Assembly: GCF_008365375.1 (NCBI RefSeq)
Contig: NZ_QOKW01000003.1
Span: forward strand, 186,001-250,000
Reading direction: 5' to 3'
DNA length: 64,000 nucleotides
DNA from: Roseomonas genomospecies 6
GTDB taxonomy: Bacteria; Pseudomonadota; Alphaproteobacteria; Azospirillales; Azospirillaceae
The position numbers and the translations under genes are program-made. Of this stretch, positions 37,733-48,555 are shown piece by piece (positions within the stretch are counted from its first letter, which is position 1; the number at the start of each line of letters is the position of its first letter). The notes beneath the pieces are model-generated. The model saw only the letters and a program-made list of their open reading frames with translations. It did not search any database and was not told the DNA's origin.

Positions 37733-38101
37733 TCACCCCTTGGTGATCATGGGCCCCAGGCGCCGCCCGGCGAAGACGTGAATGTGCAGGTGCGGAACCT
37801 CCTGGTTCGCGTCCTCGCCGCAGTTGGACAGGATGCGGTAGCCGGGCTCCGCGGCACCGGCGCCGCGCGCCACCTCGCCGACCGCGCGGACCAGGCCGGC
37901 GATCTCGGCCTCGGTCGCGCGGGCGCTGAAATCATCCATATCGACGTAGGCGCCCTTCGGGATCACCAGGATGTGCGTCGGGGCTTGCGGGTTGATGTCG
38001 TGGAAGGCCAACGCGTGCTCGGTCTCCAGAACTTTCTTGCACGGGATTTCGCCGCGCAGGATGCGGGCGAAGACGTTGTTCGGATCGTAGGTCTTGGCCA
38101 T
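37733..38101 (-). CDS. HIT-family (HINT-like) nucleotide hydrolase
   Basis: 122 aa. The histidine triad EVPHLHIHVFAG (HxHxH) is near the C-terminus, and NVFARILRGEIPCKKVLETEHALAFHDINPQAPTHILVIPKGAY is the standard N-terminal fold. HINT proteins hydrolyse purine nucleoside phosphoramidates. It follows hisE by 31 bp on the same strand, so it is probably the last gene of the his operon transcript; the same linkage is frequent in alphaproteobacteria (from memory). Confidence 0.94.
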   Translation of the reverse strand: MAKTYDPNNVFARILRGEIPCKKVLETEHALAFHDINPQAPTHILVIPKGAYVDMDDFSARATEAEIAGLVRAVGEVARGAGAAEPGYRILSNCGEDANQEVPHLHIHVFAGRRLGPMITKG

Positions 38102-38132
38102 CGCGTCGTTTCCCCTTCCGCCTTGATCGGAT

Positions 38133-38474
38133 TTAAGCCTTGCGCGCCTTTTTCTCGGCGATGCCGCTGGTGCCTTCGCGCTGGGCCAGCTTCTCCCACA
38201 CCTCGGCGGGTTCCAGCCCGGCGTCGGCCCACAGCACCGTCAGGTGATAGAGCAGGTCCGCCGATTCCGAGGCCATCGCCGCCTTGTCGCCGCGCACCGC
38301 CTCGATGACCGTCTCCACCGCTTCCTCGCCCACCTTCTGGGCGATTTTGGCGGTGCCACGGTGGAACAGCTTGGCGGTGTAGGAGGTGTCCGGATCGGCG
38401 CCCTTGCGCGACTGGACGGTGGCGTAGAGCCGGTCCAGGACCTTGCCGTTGAGCGCTTTCTTCTCGTCAGCCAT
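38133..38474 (-). CDS. hisE: Phosphoribosyl-ATP pyrophosphatase
   Basis: 113 aa from the ATG at 38474 ([21 protein letters not shown]). Second step of histidine synthesis, hydrolysing PR-ATP to PR-AMP. The [48 protein letters not shown] segment holds the metal-binding Glu/Asp residues of the MazG-like fold. It is a stand-alone HisE, not fused to HisI. It overlaps hisF by 8 bp. No hisI is in the window. Confidence 0.95.
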   Translation of the reverse strand: MADEKKALNGKVLDRLYATVQSRKGADPDTSYTAKLFHRGTAKIAQKVGEEAVETVIEAVRGDKAAMASESADLLYHLTVLWADAGLEPAEVWEKLAQREGTSGIAEKKARKA

Positions 38475-39267
38475 GGGCCGCCTCCGCCACGGAAGACGCC
38501 GTTGCACGGGCCGGGCGCACCGGGATGCCGGCGGCGGCCAGCGCCGCCTTGGCCTGCCCGATGGTGTAGGTGCCGAAATGGAAGATGGAGGCCGCCAGCA
38601 CCGCCGTGGCGTGGCCCTCGCGGATGCCCTCCACCAGATGGTCCAGCGTGCCGACGCCGCCCGACGCGATGACCGGGATGCGCAGCCCGTCCGCCACCTT
38701 GCGGGTGAGGGCGAGATCGAAGCCGCTCTTGGTGCCGTCGCGGTCCATGGAGGTCAGCAGGATCTCGCCCGCGCCGTAGGACTCCATGCGCTTGGCCCAT
38801 TCCACCGCGTCGATGCCGGTGGCCTTGCGCCCGCCGTGGGTGAAGATCTCCCAGCGGCCCGGCTCCACCTGCTTGGCGTCGATGGCGACGACGATGCACT
38901 GGGCGCCGAACTTCTCCGCCGCCTCCTGCACGAACTCCGGACGGTGGATGGCCGCGGTGTTGATCGACACCTTGTCGGCGCCGGCCAGAAGCAGCTTGCG
39001 GATGTCCTCCACCGTGCGCACGCCGCCGCCGACGGTCAGCGGCATGAACACCTGCTCGGCGGTGCGGCGCACCACATCGTAGATGGTGTCGCGGTTCTCG
39101 TGGCTGGCCGTGATGTCCAGGAAGGTCAGCTCGTCCGCGCCTTCCCGGTCATAGACGCGGGCCTGCTCCACGGGGTCGCCGGCGTCGACCAGATCGACGA
39201 AGTTGACCCCCTTGACGACCCGCCCGTCCTTGACGTCCAGGCAGGGGATGACGCGCATCTTCAGCAT
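38467..39267 (-). CDS. hisF: Imidazole glycerol phosphate synthase, cyclase subunit
   Basis: 266 aa TIM barrel. With HisH it makes imidazole glycerol phosphate and AICAR from PRFAR. It starts [26 protein letters not shown], with the catalytic Asp in CLDVKDG and the second one in [15 protein letters not shown]. Phosphate sites are [11 protein letters not shown] and the C-terminal repeat. The start shares one base with the hisA stop. Confidence 0.97.
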   Translation of the reverse strand: MLKMRVIPCLDVKDGRVVKGVNFVDLVDAGDPVEQARVYDREGADELTFLDITASHENRDTIYDVVRRTAEQVFMPLTVGGGVRTVEDIRKLLLAGADKVSINTAAIHRPEFVQEAAEKFGAQCIVVAIDAKQVEPGRWEIFTHGGRKATGIDAVEWAKRMESYGAGEILLTSMDRDGTKSGFDLALTRKVADGLRIPVIASGGVGTLDHLVEGIREGHATAVLAASIFHFGTYTIGQAKAALAAAGIPVRPARATASSVAEAAHG

Positions 39268-40016
39268 CAGCCGGCCTTTCCGGTGACGGGAGCGGCGGAA
39301 AGGAGGTCCAGCGCCGCCTTCGGCTCGATGCGCCCGTCGTAGAGCGCGCGGCCGCAGATGACGCCCTGGATGCCCGTGTGCTCCTCCTTCTTCAGGGCCA
39401 CGAGGTCGTCGATGGACGACACGCCGCCCGACGCGATCACCGGCGTCGTCAGATGGAAGGCGAGGTCGGAGGTCGCTTCGACGTTCACGCCGCCCATGGC
39501 GCCGTCGCGGTTGATGTCGGTGTAGATGATGGCGGCAACACCGCTGTCCTCGAACTTCAGCGCCAGATCCAGCGCCTTGATGGTCGAGGTCTCGGCCCAG
39601 CCGGCGACGGCGACGTAGCCTTCCCGCGCGTCGATGCCCACGGCGACCTTGCCGGGGAATTCCTTGCAGGCTTCACGGACCAGATCCGGCTCGCGCAGGG
39701 CGACGGTGCCCAGGATGACGCGGCTGACGCCCTTCTCCAGCCACATGCCGATGGTCTTCAGGTCGCGGATGCCGCCGCCGAGCTGCACCGGGATGGTCAC
39801 GGCGCCCAGGATGCTCTCGACCGCCTTGCCGTTGACCGGCTTGCCTTCGAAGGCGCCGTTCAGATCGACCAGATGCAGCCATTCGAAGCCCTGGCTCTCG
39901 AACAGGCGGGCCTGATCGGCGGGTTCGGTGTTGAAGACGGTCGCCTGGCTCATCTCGCCGCGCAGCAGCCGGACGCAGGCACCGTCTTTCAGGTCGATGG
40001 CGGGATAGATGATCAT
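39267..40016 (-). CDS. hisA: ProFAR isomerase
   Basis: 249 aa TIM barrel starting [21 protein letters not shown]. Amadori isomerisation of ProFAR to PRFAR; catalytic Asp residues are in PAIDLKDG and [12 protein letters not shown]. The phosphate-binding [13 protein letters not shown] and [11 protein letters not shown] loops mark the two half-barrels. The open frame extends upstream through the GNAT gene region, but the conserved N-terminus fixes the start at 40016. Confidence 0.97.
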   Translation of the reverse strand: MIIYPAIDLKDGACVRLLRGEMSQATVFNTEPADQARLFESQGFEWLHLVDLNGAFEGKPVNGKAVESILGAVTIPVQLGGGIRDLKTIGMWLEKGVSRVILGTVALREPDLVREACKEFPGKVAVGIDAREGYVAVAGWAETSTIKALDLALKFEDSGVAAIIYTDINRDGAMGGVNVEATSDLAFHLTTPVIASGGVSSIDDLVALKKEEHTGIQGVICGRALYDGRIEPKAALDLLSAAPVTGKAG

Positions 40017-40030
40017 CGCGGTGTCTCGTC

Positions 40031-40573
40031 CTATGGCGTGTCGTGAAGCGTGTCGGGGGTGAGGTCTTTCACATAGAAATGTCCGGCGAGCCTGTTGCCG
40101 TCCACCAGCGCATAGAAGGGATGCGTGCCCCAGCGCCGGAAACCCAGATCCTCGTAGAGCGCGATGGCCGCGGTCTGGGTCTCGCGCACGTCCAGGTTCA
40201 GGACGCGGAAGCCGGACGCCCGCGCCTCCTCCTCCACCGCCACGGTCAGGCGGCGGGCCAGACCGTGGCCGCGCGCCCAGGGCGCGACGAAGCTGGTGGT
40301 CAGGGTGGCGGCGTGGGCCTGCGCCTCGTTGTTGCGGGCGGGCTTCACCAACTGGGCGGACCCGGCGATCACGCCGTCCAGCCGGCCCACGAAGAGGATG
40401 CGCTCCGGCACCACCAGAACGCCCTTCCAGTAGCGCTCCATGATCTCGCGGGCGGGGGGCGCCACCCAACCGAAGCCGCCGCCCGCCTTGATGGCGTCGT
40501 CGGCGGCGTCGCACAGGTCGTGCAGGTCGCCGGTCTTCAGCGTGTCGATGCGTTCGACCGTGACGTCGGTCAT
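40031..40573 (-). CDS. GNAT-family N-acetyltransferase inside the his operon
   Basis: 180 aa. The acetyl-CoA-binding signature is visible as [65 protein letters not shown] (motif A with R/Q-x-x-G-x-G/A and the [10 protein letters not shown] motif B). The substrate is unknown. It lies only 2 bp from hisH and 14 bp from hisA, so it must be cotranscribed with histidine genes; whether it acts in that pathway is open. Confidence 0.9.
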   Translation of the reverse strand: MTDVTVERIDTLKTGDLHDLCDAADDAIKAGGGFGWVAPPAREIMERYWKGVLVVPERILFVGRLDGVIAGSAQLVKPARNNEAQAHAATLTTSFVAPWARGHGLARRLTVAVEEEARASGFRVLNLDVRETQTAAIALYEDLGFRRWGTHPFYALVDGNRLAGHFYVKDLTPDTLHDTP

Positions 40574-40575
40574 GG

Positions 40576-41220
40576 TCAGACCCGCCAGGTCAGGAAGTTG
40601 GCGACCAGGGCGAGGCCGGTCTCCTGGCTCTTTTCCGGGTGGAACTGGGTGCCGACCAGATTGTCGCGCCCGACCACCGCGGCGAAGGGTCCACCATAGT
40701 CGGCGGTGGCGATCACATCCTCGGGCCGTTCGACGGCGAAGCGGTAGGAGTGGACGAAATAGGCGTGCGCCCGCTCCGGCAGCCCGGCCAGCACCGGATG
40801 CTCCCGGCGCAGGTCCAATTCGTTCCAGCCCATGTGGGGAATCTTCAGCGTCGGGTCGGCGGGCTCCAGCTTCACCACTTCGCCCTTGATCCAGCCCAGC
40901 CCCTCCGTCACGCCGTATTCGCGCCCGCGCTCCGCCATCAGCTGCATGCCGACGCAGATCCCCAGGAAGGGACGGCCCTTGACGTGCACCACCTCGTCCA
41001 GCGCGTCGAGCATGCCGGGAACCTCCGACAGGCCGCGCTTGCAGTCGGCGAAGGCGCCCACGCCCGGCAGGACGACGCGGTCGGCCTTGCGCACGGCGTC
41101 GGCGTCGGAGGTCACCAGGACCTGGAAGGAGGCATGGGACTCCGCCGCCGCGCGCTCCAGCGCCTTGGCGGCGGAACGAAGGTTGCCGGAGCCGTAATCG
41201 ATCAGCGCAACGGTTTCCAT
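40576..41220 (-). CDS. hisH: Imidazole glycerol phosphate synthase, glutaminase subunit
   Basis: 214 aa from the ATG at 41220 ([24 protein letters not shown]). Class I glutamine amidotransferase feeding ammonia to HisF. The catalytic Cys is in [11 protein letters not shown] and the His/Glu pair in [10 protein letters not shown]. The oxyanion PGVGAF motif is present. Longer starts are in frame but diverge from the family. Confidence 0.96.
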   Translation of the reverse strand: METVALIDYGSGNLRSAAKALERAAAESHASFQVLVTSDADAVRKADRVVLPGVGAFADCKRGLSEVPGMLDALDEVVHVKGRPFLGICVGMQLMAERGREYGVTEGLGWIKGEVVKLEPADPTLKIPHMGWNELDLRREHPVLAGLPERAHAYFVHSYRFAVERPEDVIATADYGGPFAAVVGRDNLVGTQFHPEKSQETGLALVANFLTWRV

Positions 41221-41293
41221 GAAACGAGAGCCTTCAGCAGAGACCCGGCCTTTTCGGCGCAGCCGGTATTTCAGAGTTCGAAGCAGCCGGCTT

Positions 41294-41917
41294 TCAGAGG
41301 GAGCCGCCCAGCGTCCCCTTGGTGGAGGGCACGGCGTCGCGCTTGCGCGGGTCGATTTCGATCCCGGCCCGCAGCGCGCGGGCAAGCGCCTTGTAGCAGC
41401 TTTCCACGATGTGGTGGTTGTTCTCGCCATAGAGGCATTCGACGTGCAGCGTCACACCCGCCGCCATCGCGAAGGCCTGGAACCACTCGCGGAACAGCTC
41501 CGTGTCCATGTCGCCGATCTTGTCGCGGCTGAAGGACACCTTCCAGATCAGGTAGGGCCGGTTTGAGAAGTCGAGCGCGACGCGGGTCAGCGTCTCGTCC
41601 ATCGGGACGTAGGCGTGGCCATAGCGCTGGATGCCCTTGCGGTCGCCCAGCGCCTTCGCCACCGCCTGTCCGATGGCGATGCCGCTGTCCTCGGTCGTGT
41701 GGTGGGCGTCGATGTGCAGGTCGCCTTCCGCCGCCACCGTCAGGTCCATCAGGCTGTGGCGGGAAAGCTGCTCCAGCATGTGGTCGAGGAAGCCGACGCC
41801 GGTCTTCACGTCATAGACGCCGGTGCCGTCCAGATTCACGGCGACCCTGATCCGGGTTTCGGTGGTGTTCCGCTCGATCGAGGCGCGGCGGACGCCATTG
41901 GCAAGGCTCTGGTCCAT
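41294..41917 (-). CDS. hisB: Imidazoleglycerol-phosphate dehydratase
   Basis: 207 aa from the ATG at 41917 ([25 protein letters not shown]). Mn-dependent dehydration to imidazole acetol phosphate. The paired metal motifs [18 protein letters not shown] and [22 protein letters not shown] are complete, and [15 protein letters not shown] is typical. It is a monofunctional HisB without a phosphatase domain. It is first of the minus-strand his run, with 73 bp to hisH. Confidence 0.97.
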   Translation of the reverse strand: MDQSLANGVRRASIERNTTETRIRVAVNLDGTGVYDVKTGVGFLDHMLEQLSRHSLMDLTVAAEGDLHIDAHHTTEDSGIAIGQAVAKALGDRKGIQRYGHAYVPMDETLTRVALDFSNRPYLIWKVSFSRDKIGDMDTELFREWFQAFAMAAGVTLHVECLYGENNHHIVESCYKALARALRAGIEIDPRKRDAVPSTKGTLGGSL

Positions 41918-42053
41918 GAGTCCGGGTTTTATCAGGAAGCAGGCGGACGCGCCAGAGGTGCCGCCTCCGAAAACGCCTATGACCCGCGGACCCGTTGCCG
42001 CATAATGCGTGTGTGTGACGACCGCCGCACACGCTCGACGCGCATAATGGGAT

Positions 42054-43613
42054 ATGTCACCGGACATGCCGCCGCCCGGACGCCTTCTCCTGCTTCTCAC
42101 GGCCCTGTCGGCGCTGGCCGCCTGCATGGGTGGAGACCTGCCGCAGACCCGCCCCGCCCCGCCCGTCGCCCGGGGTTCGACGGAGCCGATCCGCTTCGAT
42201 GGCCTGTCGCTCGGTTCCATGCGGCGGGGAATGCTGATCGGGCGCTATGTCTGGGCGCTGGACTGCTGGCCGCCCTACGAGGACGTCTATTGGACGAGCG
42301 GACGCAGCCTGCACGAGAATTCCACCTTCCGGGAGCGCTTCGGCGAGGTGATGGCCGACGCCGGCTACGACGTGGCGGGCGTCCAGGGCAGCGACTACGA
42401 GGCGGAGTTCGACCGCAAGCGCGCCCGCTACATCCTGCGGGGCGACCTGCGCGCGGTGAACAGCGACCTGTGCCGCCGCCGAAGCTGGCTGACGGGCCGG
42501 AACGAGGGTGTTTCGGGGACCGGAAGCTTGCGGGTGGACTGGACGGTGTACGACGCCGTGACGGGCCGGCTCGTCCACCGCCTCACCACCACCGGCGTGG
42601 CCCGCAAGGACAGCGGCGTGCCGCAGGGCGACGTTCTGCTGGTGGAGGACGCCTTCGGCACGGCGGCGGAGGCGTTGGGCGCCGATCCGGGCTTCCGAGC
42701 CGCCGTGTCCCGGGGCGGAGCGGTAGTGTCAAGTCGGCCTGAGGGAGTGTCAACCGGCCCCGCCATAGTGTCAACCGGGCCTGCTGTAGCGTCAAGTGCC
42801 GTTCCGGATGTGTCAAGTGGACCAGCCGTAGCGTCAACCGCCACACTCCCAACAGCCCGCGTCGATCCCGGCGGGGCCTCGCTCGGGGCCGCTCCCTTCC
42901 TTGAGGCGGCCCGCCGCCCGACGCTGCTGCTCCGCGTTCCGGACCCGCTCCGCGGCTATGCCGACGATCCCACGGCCCGCGTGGCCTCCGCCACCGTGAG
43001 CGTCGGGCCGGAGGAGCGGAAGGGCAGGGGGATCGTGCTGGGGGAACTGGATGGGCAGTCGGTCCTGTTGACGCTCGACGCCGGGTTTGACGCAACGGTC
43101 GCCGTCACCCCATCCCGCGGCGTGGCCCTGGATGGGACGGTGCTGGCGCGCGACCGCATGGGCGGGATCGCCCTGGTCGGCGTCCCGGCGCGGCTGCGCG
43201 CGGCGCCGCTGCGGCTGGACGATCCGGCGGTCAGCGAGCCGGTGACGGCGGTCCTGGAGCGTGGCGACGACGCGGCGGCGGGCATCCTGGCATCCCGGCG
43301 CGCCGATCCGGACGCCGCACCGGGGGTGAAGGCCACGTTGCTCCAGGCCGACCTGACCGGGCCGGACCCGGGGCCGGGCGACCCGCTGGTGGACGAGGCG
43401 GGCAACCTGCTGGGTGTCGCCCGTTCCGGTCCGCGGCCGGGCGCCGGGTCCGGCCTGTCTGCCTTCGTCCCGGTGACGGAGGCGCTGACCCGCATGGGGG
43501 TGGAGGTGACGCACGCCGTTCCGCGTCCCATCCGGCCATATGGCCCTATTTCACCAGACGGTAGGCCGGCCCGTGACGCCGGTCTTGACGGGACCCGCCG
43601 TCCCCCCACATAG
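42054..43613 (+). CDS. Lipoprotein with degenerate trypsin-like domain and 7-residue repeats
   Basis: 519 aa. Signal ending in a lipobox (SALAAC, lipidation Cys24). An N-terminal domain of unknown family follows ([38 protein letters not shown] ... [22 protein letters not shown]...[21 protein letters not shown]). Residues 225-266 are six 7-residue repeats (VSTGPAI/V-like), encoded by 21-nt DNA repeats. The C-terminal half looks like a chymotrypsin fold ([51 protein letters not shown]), but the GNSGGP serine motif is reduced to GPGDP and I see no catalytic His, so it is probably inactive. The N-domain and hslV proximity suggest an envelope or proteostasis role; this is speculative. Confidence 0.82.
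   Translation: MSPDMPPPGRLLLLLTALSALAACMGGDLPQTRPAPPVARGSTEPIRFDGLSLGSMRRGMLIGRYVWALDCWPPYEDVYWTSGRSLHENSTFRERFGEVMADAGYDVAGVQGSDYEAEFDRKRARYILRGDLRAVNSDLCRRRSWLTGRNEGVSGTGSLRVDWTVYDAVTGRLVHRLTTTGVARKDSGVPQGDVLLVEDAFGTAAEALGADPGFRAAVSRGGAVVSSRPEGVSTGPAIVSTGPAVASSAVPDVSSGPAVASTATLPTARVDPGGASLGAAPFLEAARRPTLLLRVPDPLRGYADDPTARVASATVSVGPEERKGRGIVLGELDGQSVLLTLDAGFDATVAVTPSRGVALDGTVLARDRMGGIALVGVPARLRAAPLRLDDPAVSEPVTAVLERGDDAAAGILASRRADPDAAPGVKATLLQADLTGPDPGPGDPLVDEAGNLLGVARSGPRPGAGSGLSAFVPVTEALTRMGVEVTHAVPRPIRPYGPISPDGRPARDAGLDGTRRPPT
42726..42851 (+). repeat. Six tandem 21-nt repeats within the lipoprotein gene
   Basis: Units begin GTGTCAA or GCGTCAA at 42726, 42747, 42768, 42789, 42810 and 42831, period exactly 21 nt, in frame. 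They encode [42 protein letters not shown]. The second and third units are nearly identical. The GTGTCAACC core also occurs in the palindrome arm at 36751-36791. Confidence 0.9.
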
Positions 43614-43697
43614 ACCCGTGTTCCGATGTGCCTATATCGGCCGGTCCCGCGCCGGTCCGTTCGGGCACGGGCGCCTCTTCCTTCGAACACGGTCCCG

Positions 43698-44246
43698 ATG
43701 ACTTCCCACGATCCCATCCAGTGGCACGGCACCACCATCCTTTCGGTCCGCAAGAACGGGCAGGTGGTCATCGCCGGCGACGGCCAGGTGTCCGTCGGCC
43801 AGACGGTCATGAAATCGAACGCCCGCAAGGTGCGCTGGCTTGCCGGCGGCACGGTGATGGGCGGCTTCGCCGGCGCCACCGCCGACGCGCTGACCCTGTT
43901 CGAACGGCTGGAGACCAAGCTGGAGAAGCATCCCGGCCAACTCCTGCGCGCCTGCGTGGAGATGGCCAAGGACTGGCGCACCGACCGCTACCTGCGCCGG
44001 CTGGAGGCCATGATGGCCGTGGCCGACCGCAACGTCAGCCTGATCCTGACCGGCAACGGCGACGTGCTGGAGCCGGAGGGCGGGCTGATCGGCATCGGCT
44101 CCGGCGGCGCCTACGCCCTGTCGGCGGCGCGCGCGCTGATCGACGTCGATGGTCTGGACGCCGAGGCCGTGGCCCGCAAGGCGATGAAGATCGCCGCCGG
44201 AATCTGCGTCTACACCAACGAGAACGTCACGCTCGAAAAGCTCTAA
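43698..44246 (+). CDS. hslV: ATP-dependent protease subunit HslV (ClpQ)
   Basis: 182 aa from the ATG at 43698. N-terminal threonine peptidase that forms the proteolytic double ring with HslU. The propeptide [11 protein letters not shown] should be removed to expose Thr12 ([35 protein letters not shown]). [22 protein letters not shown] and [15 protein letters not shown] are typical. A longer prepeptide, as opposed to plain Met, is normal in alphaproteobacteria. An upstream CTTGAC (43584) and CCTATAT (43631) look like parts of heat-shock promoters but are not properly spaced with one another. Confidence 0.95.
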   Translation: MTSHDPIQWHGTTILSVRKNGQVVIAGDGQVSVGQTVMKSNARKVRWLAGGTVMGGFAGATADALTLFERLETKLEKHPGQLLRACVEMAKDWRTDRYLRRLEAMMAVADRNVSLILTGNGDVLEPEGGLIGIGSGGAYALSAARALIDVDGLDAEAVARKAMKIAAGICVYTNENVTLEKL

Positions 44247-44268
44247 CCCTCAGACCGGGTCCGCCACC

Positions 44269-45609
44269 ATGACTGCCCCCAGCATCGCCGCCGCCACCGC
44301 CGCATTCAGCCCGCGCGAGATCGTCTCCGAACTCGACCGCTACATCGTCGGCCAGCACGAGGCCAAGCGCGCGGTCGCCATCGCGCTGCGCAACCGCTGG
44401 CGCCGCCAGCAGCTTCCCGAAGGGCTGCGGGAGGAGGTTCTGCCGAAGAACATCCTGATGATCGGCCCGACCGGCGTCGGCAAGACGGAGATCGCCCGCC
44501 GTCTGGCGAAGCTGGCCCAGGCGCCCTTCCTGAAGGTAGAGGCGACCAAGTTCACCGAGGTCGGCTATGTCGGCCGCGACGTGGAGCAGATCGTCCGCGA
44601 TCTGGTGGAGGCCGCCATCGGCCTGACCAAAGAGCGGCTGCGCAAGGAGGTTTCCGCCAAGGCCGAGCTGCGCGCGGAGGAGCGGGTCGTGGACGCGCTC
44701 TGCGGCGAGAACGCCAGCCCGGAGACGCGGCAGAAGTTCCGCAAGATGCTGCGCGAAGGCACGCTGAACGACCGCGAGATCGAAATCCAGGTGGCCGACA
44801 CCGGGGCCGGCGGCCTGCCGACCTTCGACATCCCCGGCATGCCGGGCGCCCAGATGGGCATGCTGAACCTGAACGACATCTTCGGCAAGGCGCTGGGCGG
44901 GCGCACCAAGACCCGGCGGATGACCGTTTCCGAAAGCTACAACGTTCTGATGGCGGAAGAGTCGGACAAGCTGCTGGACCAGGAAAAGGTCGTTTCGGAA
45001 GCGATCCAGGCGGTCGAGCAGAACGGCATCGTCTTCCTGGACGAGATCGACAAGATTTCCGCCCGCTCCGACTACAAGGGCGGAGCCGACGTCAGCCGCG
45101 AGGGCGTGCAGCGCGACCTGCTGCCCCTGATCGAGGGCACGACCGTCAGCACCAAGCACGGTGCCGTGAAGACCGACCACATCCTGTTCATCGCGTCGGG
45201 CGCCTTCCACCTGTCCAAGCCGTCGGACCTGCTGCCGGAACTCCAGGGCCGCCTGCCGATCCGCGTGGAGCTGAGGGCGCTGGAGCAGGAGGATTTCCGC
45301 CGCATCCTGACCGAGCCGGAAGCCAGCCTCATCAAGCAGTACAAGGCTCTGCTGAAGACCGAGGAGGTCGATCTCGTCTTCACCGACGACGCCATCGACG
45401 AGCTGGCCCGTCTCGCCGCGGAGATCAACGCGACGGTGGAGAACATTGGGGCGCGGCGCCTGCACACCGTCCTGGAACGGCTGCTGGAGGACATCAGCTT
45501 CACCGCCAGCGACAAGGCCGGCCAGACCGTCACCATCGACGCGGAGACCGTCCGCGCCCAGGTGGGCGGCCTCGCCAAGAACGCCGACCTGTCGAAGTTC
45601 ATTCTGTAA
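44269..45609 (+). CDS. hslU: ATP-dependent protease ATPase subunit HslU (ClpY)
   Basis: 446 aa AAA+ unfoldase partner of HslV. It contains [36 protein letters not shown], Walker [19 protein letters not shown], the pore loop [18 protein letters not shown], the I domain (about 110-240), Walker [12 protein letters not shown], sensor 1 [31 protein letters not shown] and sensor 2 [18 protein letters not shown]. It ends in ...NADLSKFIL, the tail that inserts into HslV. It follows hslV by 22 bp in one operon. Confidence 0.98.
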   Translation: MTAPSIAAATAAFSPREIVSELDRYIVGQHEAKRAVAIALRNRWRRQQLPEGLREEVLPKNILMIGPTGVGKTEIARRLAKLAQAPFLKVEATKFTEVGYVGRDVEQIVRDLVEAAIGLTKERLRKEVSAKAELRAEERVVDALCGENASPETRQKFRKMLREGTLNDREIEIQVADTGAGGLPTFDIPGMPGAQMGMLNLNDIFGKALGGRTKTRRMTVSESYNVLMAEESDKLLDQEKVVSEAIQAVEQNGIVFLDEIDKISARSDYKGGADVSREGVQRDLLPLIEGTTVSTKHGAVKTDHILFIASGAFHLSKPSDLLPELQGRLPIRVELRALEQEDFRRILTEPEASLIKQYKALLKTEEVDLVFTDDAIDELARLAAEINATVENIGARRLHTVLERLLEDISFTASDKAGQTVTIDAETVRAQVGGLAKNADLSKFIL

Positions 45610-45640
45610 GGCTGTCCGGCAACGGGTGTAGACTGGCGAC

Positions 45641-45937
45641 ATGCGTCTGACCACCGCCGAAGTCACCGCGATCAAGCAGACAGCCGCCGAGGTCTTCGGC
45701 CCGGCGGTCACCGTGCGGCTGTTCGGCTCCCGCTTGGACGACGCCCGGCGCGGTGGAGACATCGACCTATTTCTGGAGGTGGAGCCGGCCCAGGCAAACT
45801 TTCGCAACGAATGCCTCTTCCGGCACCGTCTGGAAGACCGCATCGGCGAACAGAAGATCGACGTGGTTCTGCATCCGCAAGGGCGCCCCCCGTCGCCCAT
45901 CGCGGAGATCGCACGCGACATGGGGATGACGTTGTGA
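45641..45937 (+). CDS. MNT-type minimal nucleotidyltransferase (probable antitoxin)
   Basis: 98 aa. Pol-beta-like minimal nucleotidyltransferase with LFGSRLDDARRGGDIDLFLEV: G29-S30, and Asp40 and Asp42 as metal ligands. In characterised MNT/HEPN pairs the MntA enzyme AMPylates and neutralises the HEPN RNase. The stop shares one base with the start of the next gene (TGATG), the coupling expected for a toxin-antitoxin pair. It begins 31 bp after hslU, so it may also be carried on the hslVU transcript. Confidence 0.85.
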   Translation: MRLTTAEVTAIKQTAAEVFGPAVTVRLFGSRLDDARRGGDIDLFLEVEPAQANFRNECLFRHRLEDRIGEQKIDVVLHPQGRPPSPIAEIARDMGMTL

Positions 45938-46425
45938 TGGATGCCAAGGCCCGGCTTTTCGTTCGGAATCTGGCGTCGGCCCAGTCGATCGCGCATCGGC
46001 TCAGCCAGTCCAAAAGCGCGCTCCGGCATCTGATGCCCCTCGACGCGGTGCGCATGGACGCCTTGTCGGATATGGAGCGCACCCATTTCGATGCTTTCAT
46101 CAAGCGCTTCGAAAATCTTCAGGACATGCTGGATTCGCAGATACTCCGTGGGCTTATGGTCCTGGAGGAGGTCGAGCTGTCCGGCAAGACGCCACGCGAT
46201 CTGTCCAACCTCCTGGAGAAGTGGGGGATCATCGAGTCTGCCGCCGTCTGGCGGGAAATGCGCGATCTGCGGAACACGCTGGCCCACGAATACCCGCGCG
46301 AACCGGATATCCAAGTGGAGCGCCTGAACCGCGCCTATGAGGCCATCGACGTCCTTTTCGGGGTTCTCGACCGTGTGCGGGTCCATGTTTCGGCCAAGGG
46401 GCTCGCTGACCTTTCGTCACTCTGA
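45937..46425 (+). CDS. HEPN-domain protein (probable HepT-like toxin)
   Basis: 162 aa from the ATG at 45937; the open frame extends upstream but that part overlaps the MNT gene. All-helical protein with the HEPN RNase motif R-x4-H-x-Y as RNTLAHEY (Arg112, His117, Tyr119). In studied systems the Tyr is the site of AMPylation by MntA. It is longer than many HepT proteins, with an extra N-terminal helical region (residues 1-50). Alternatively it may be a substrate-binding partner of a nucleotidyltransferase without toxicity. It ends 20 bp before the convergent kinase gene. Confidence 0.82.
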   Translation: MDAKARLFVRNLASAQSIAHRLSQSKSALRHLMPLDAVRMDALSDMERTHFDAFIKRFENLQDMLDSQILRGLMVLEEVELSGKTPRDLSNLLEKWGIIESAAVWREMRDLRNTLAHEYPREPDIQVERLNRAYEAIDVLFGVLDRVRVHVSAKGLADLSSL

Positions 46426-46445
46426 AAAGCGGCCTTTTTCCACTC

Positions 46446-48008
<1,563 letters not shown>

Positions 48009-48138
48009 GCCTGGGTTCGGGGCATCCCGAAGCGGAATTTAAAGGATTCGGGGCGGCGAAAGCGAACGCGAAACGTCCGGTTGCCTTCGGCGAAGGTGCG
48101 ACGGATTAACCCACAAGGCGACTCGGGACGTTGCGGTC

Positions 48139-48543
48139 CTACCGGCGCCGGGGCGACGCACGCCGCCGCACCACTGCGCCGCTGCGGGCCGGCGCCTCGT
48201 CCAGCAGCAGCAGCAGCCGGTCCAGCGTGCCCTCGTCCAGGTCGTGGATGCGCTCAGCCAGACGGTTCGCCAGTTCGGTGGCCTTGGGACTGAGGCCGGC
48301 GGTGTCCACCGTCACCCGCGGGTGCGACAGGTCGGCCAGCCGTTCCAGCTCCTCCGCCTCGTCCCAGATGATGCCGAAATAGGCGCAGATCTGCCGGACG
48401 AGCTGGGCGGAGGGCTGGCCCCGCTTGCCATGCTCCAGCGCCGACAGGTAGGCGGAGGAGATGTGCAGATCCGCCGCCATCTGCTTGAGCGTCACGCCCT
48501 TGCCCTCGCGCAGCGCGCGGACCCGTTCGCCGAAGGGTGTCAT
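48139..48543 (-). CDS. XRE-family helix-turn-helix regulator
   Basis: 134 aa. N-terminal Cro/CI-type DNA-binding domain (residues about 4-60): FGERVRALREGKGVTLKQMAADLHISSAYLSALEHGKRGQPSAQLVRQICAYFGI. A short helical C-terminal part (AEELERLADLSHPRVTVDTAGLSPKATELANRLAERIHDLDEGTLDRLLLLLDE) ends in an Arg-rich tail. It follows the Smr gene by 12 bp and so is cotranscribed with it. The target genes are unknown. Confidence 0.93.
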   Translation of the reverse strand: MTPFGERVRALREGKGVTLKQMAADLHISSAYLSALEHGKRGQPSAQLVRQICAYFGIIWDEAEELERLADLSHPRVTVDTAGLSPKATELANRLAERIHDLDEGTLDRLLLLLDEAPARSGAVVRRRASPRRR

Positions 48544-48555
48544 CGCCGTCCCGTC

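Noticed and set aside
41212-41226. parS-like GGTTTCCATGAAACG at the hisH start
   Set aside because: The half-sites are one base too close (13- not 14-bp core), and the central CACGTG is missing.
42726-42851. Possible CRISPR array
   Set aside because: Units are 21 nt without spacers, in frame inside a gene, and encode a peptide repeat. There are no cas genes.
43584-43640. Sigma-32 promoter for hslVU
   Set aside because: CTTGAC (43584) and CCTATAT (43631) each look right, but they are about 41 bp apart and neither has a matching partner at 16-18 bp, so no promoter is claimed.
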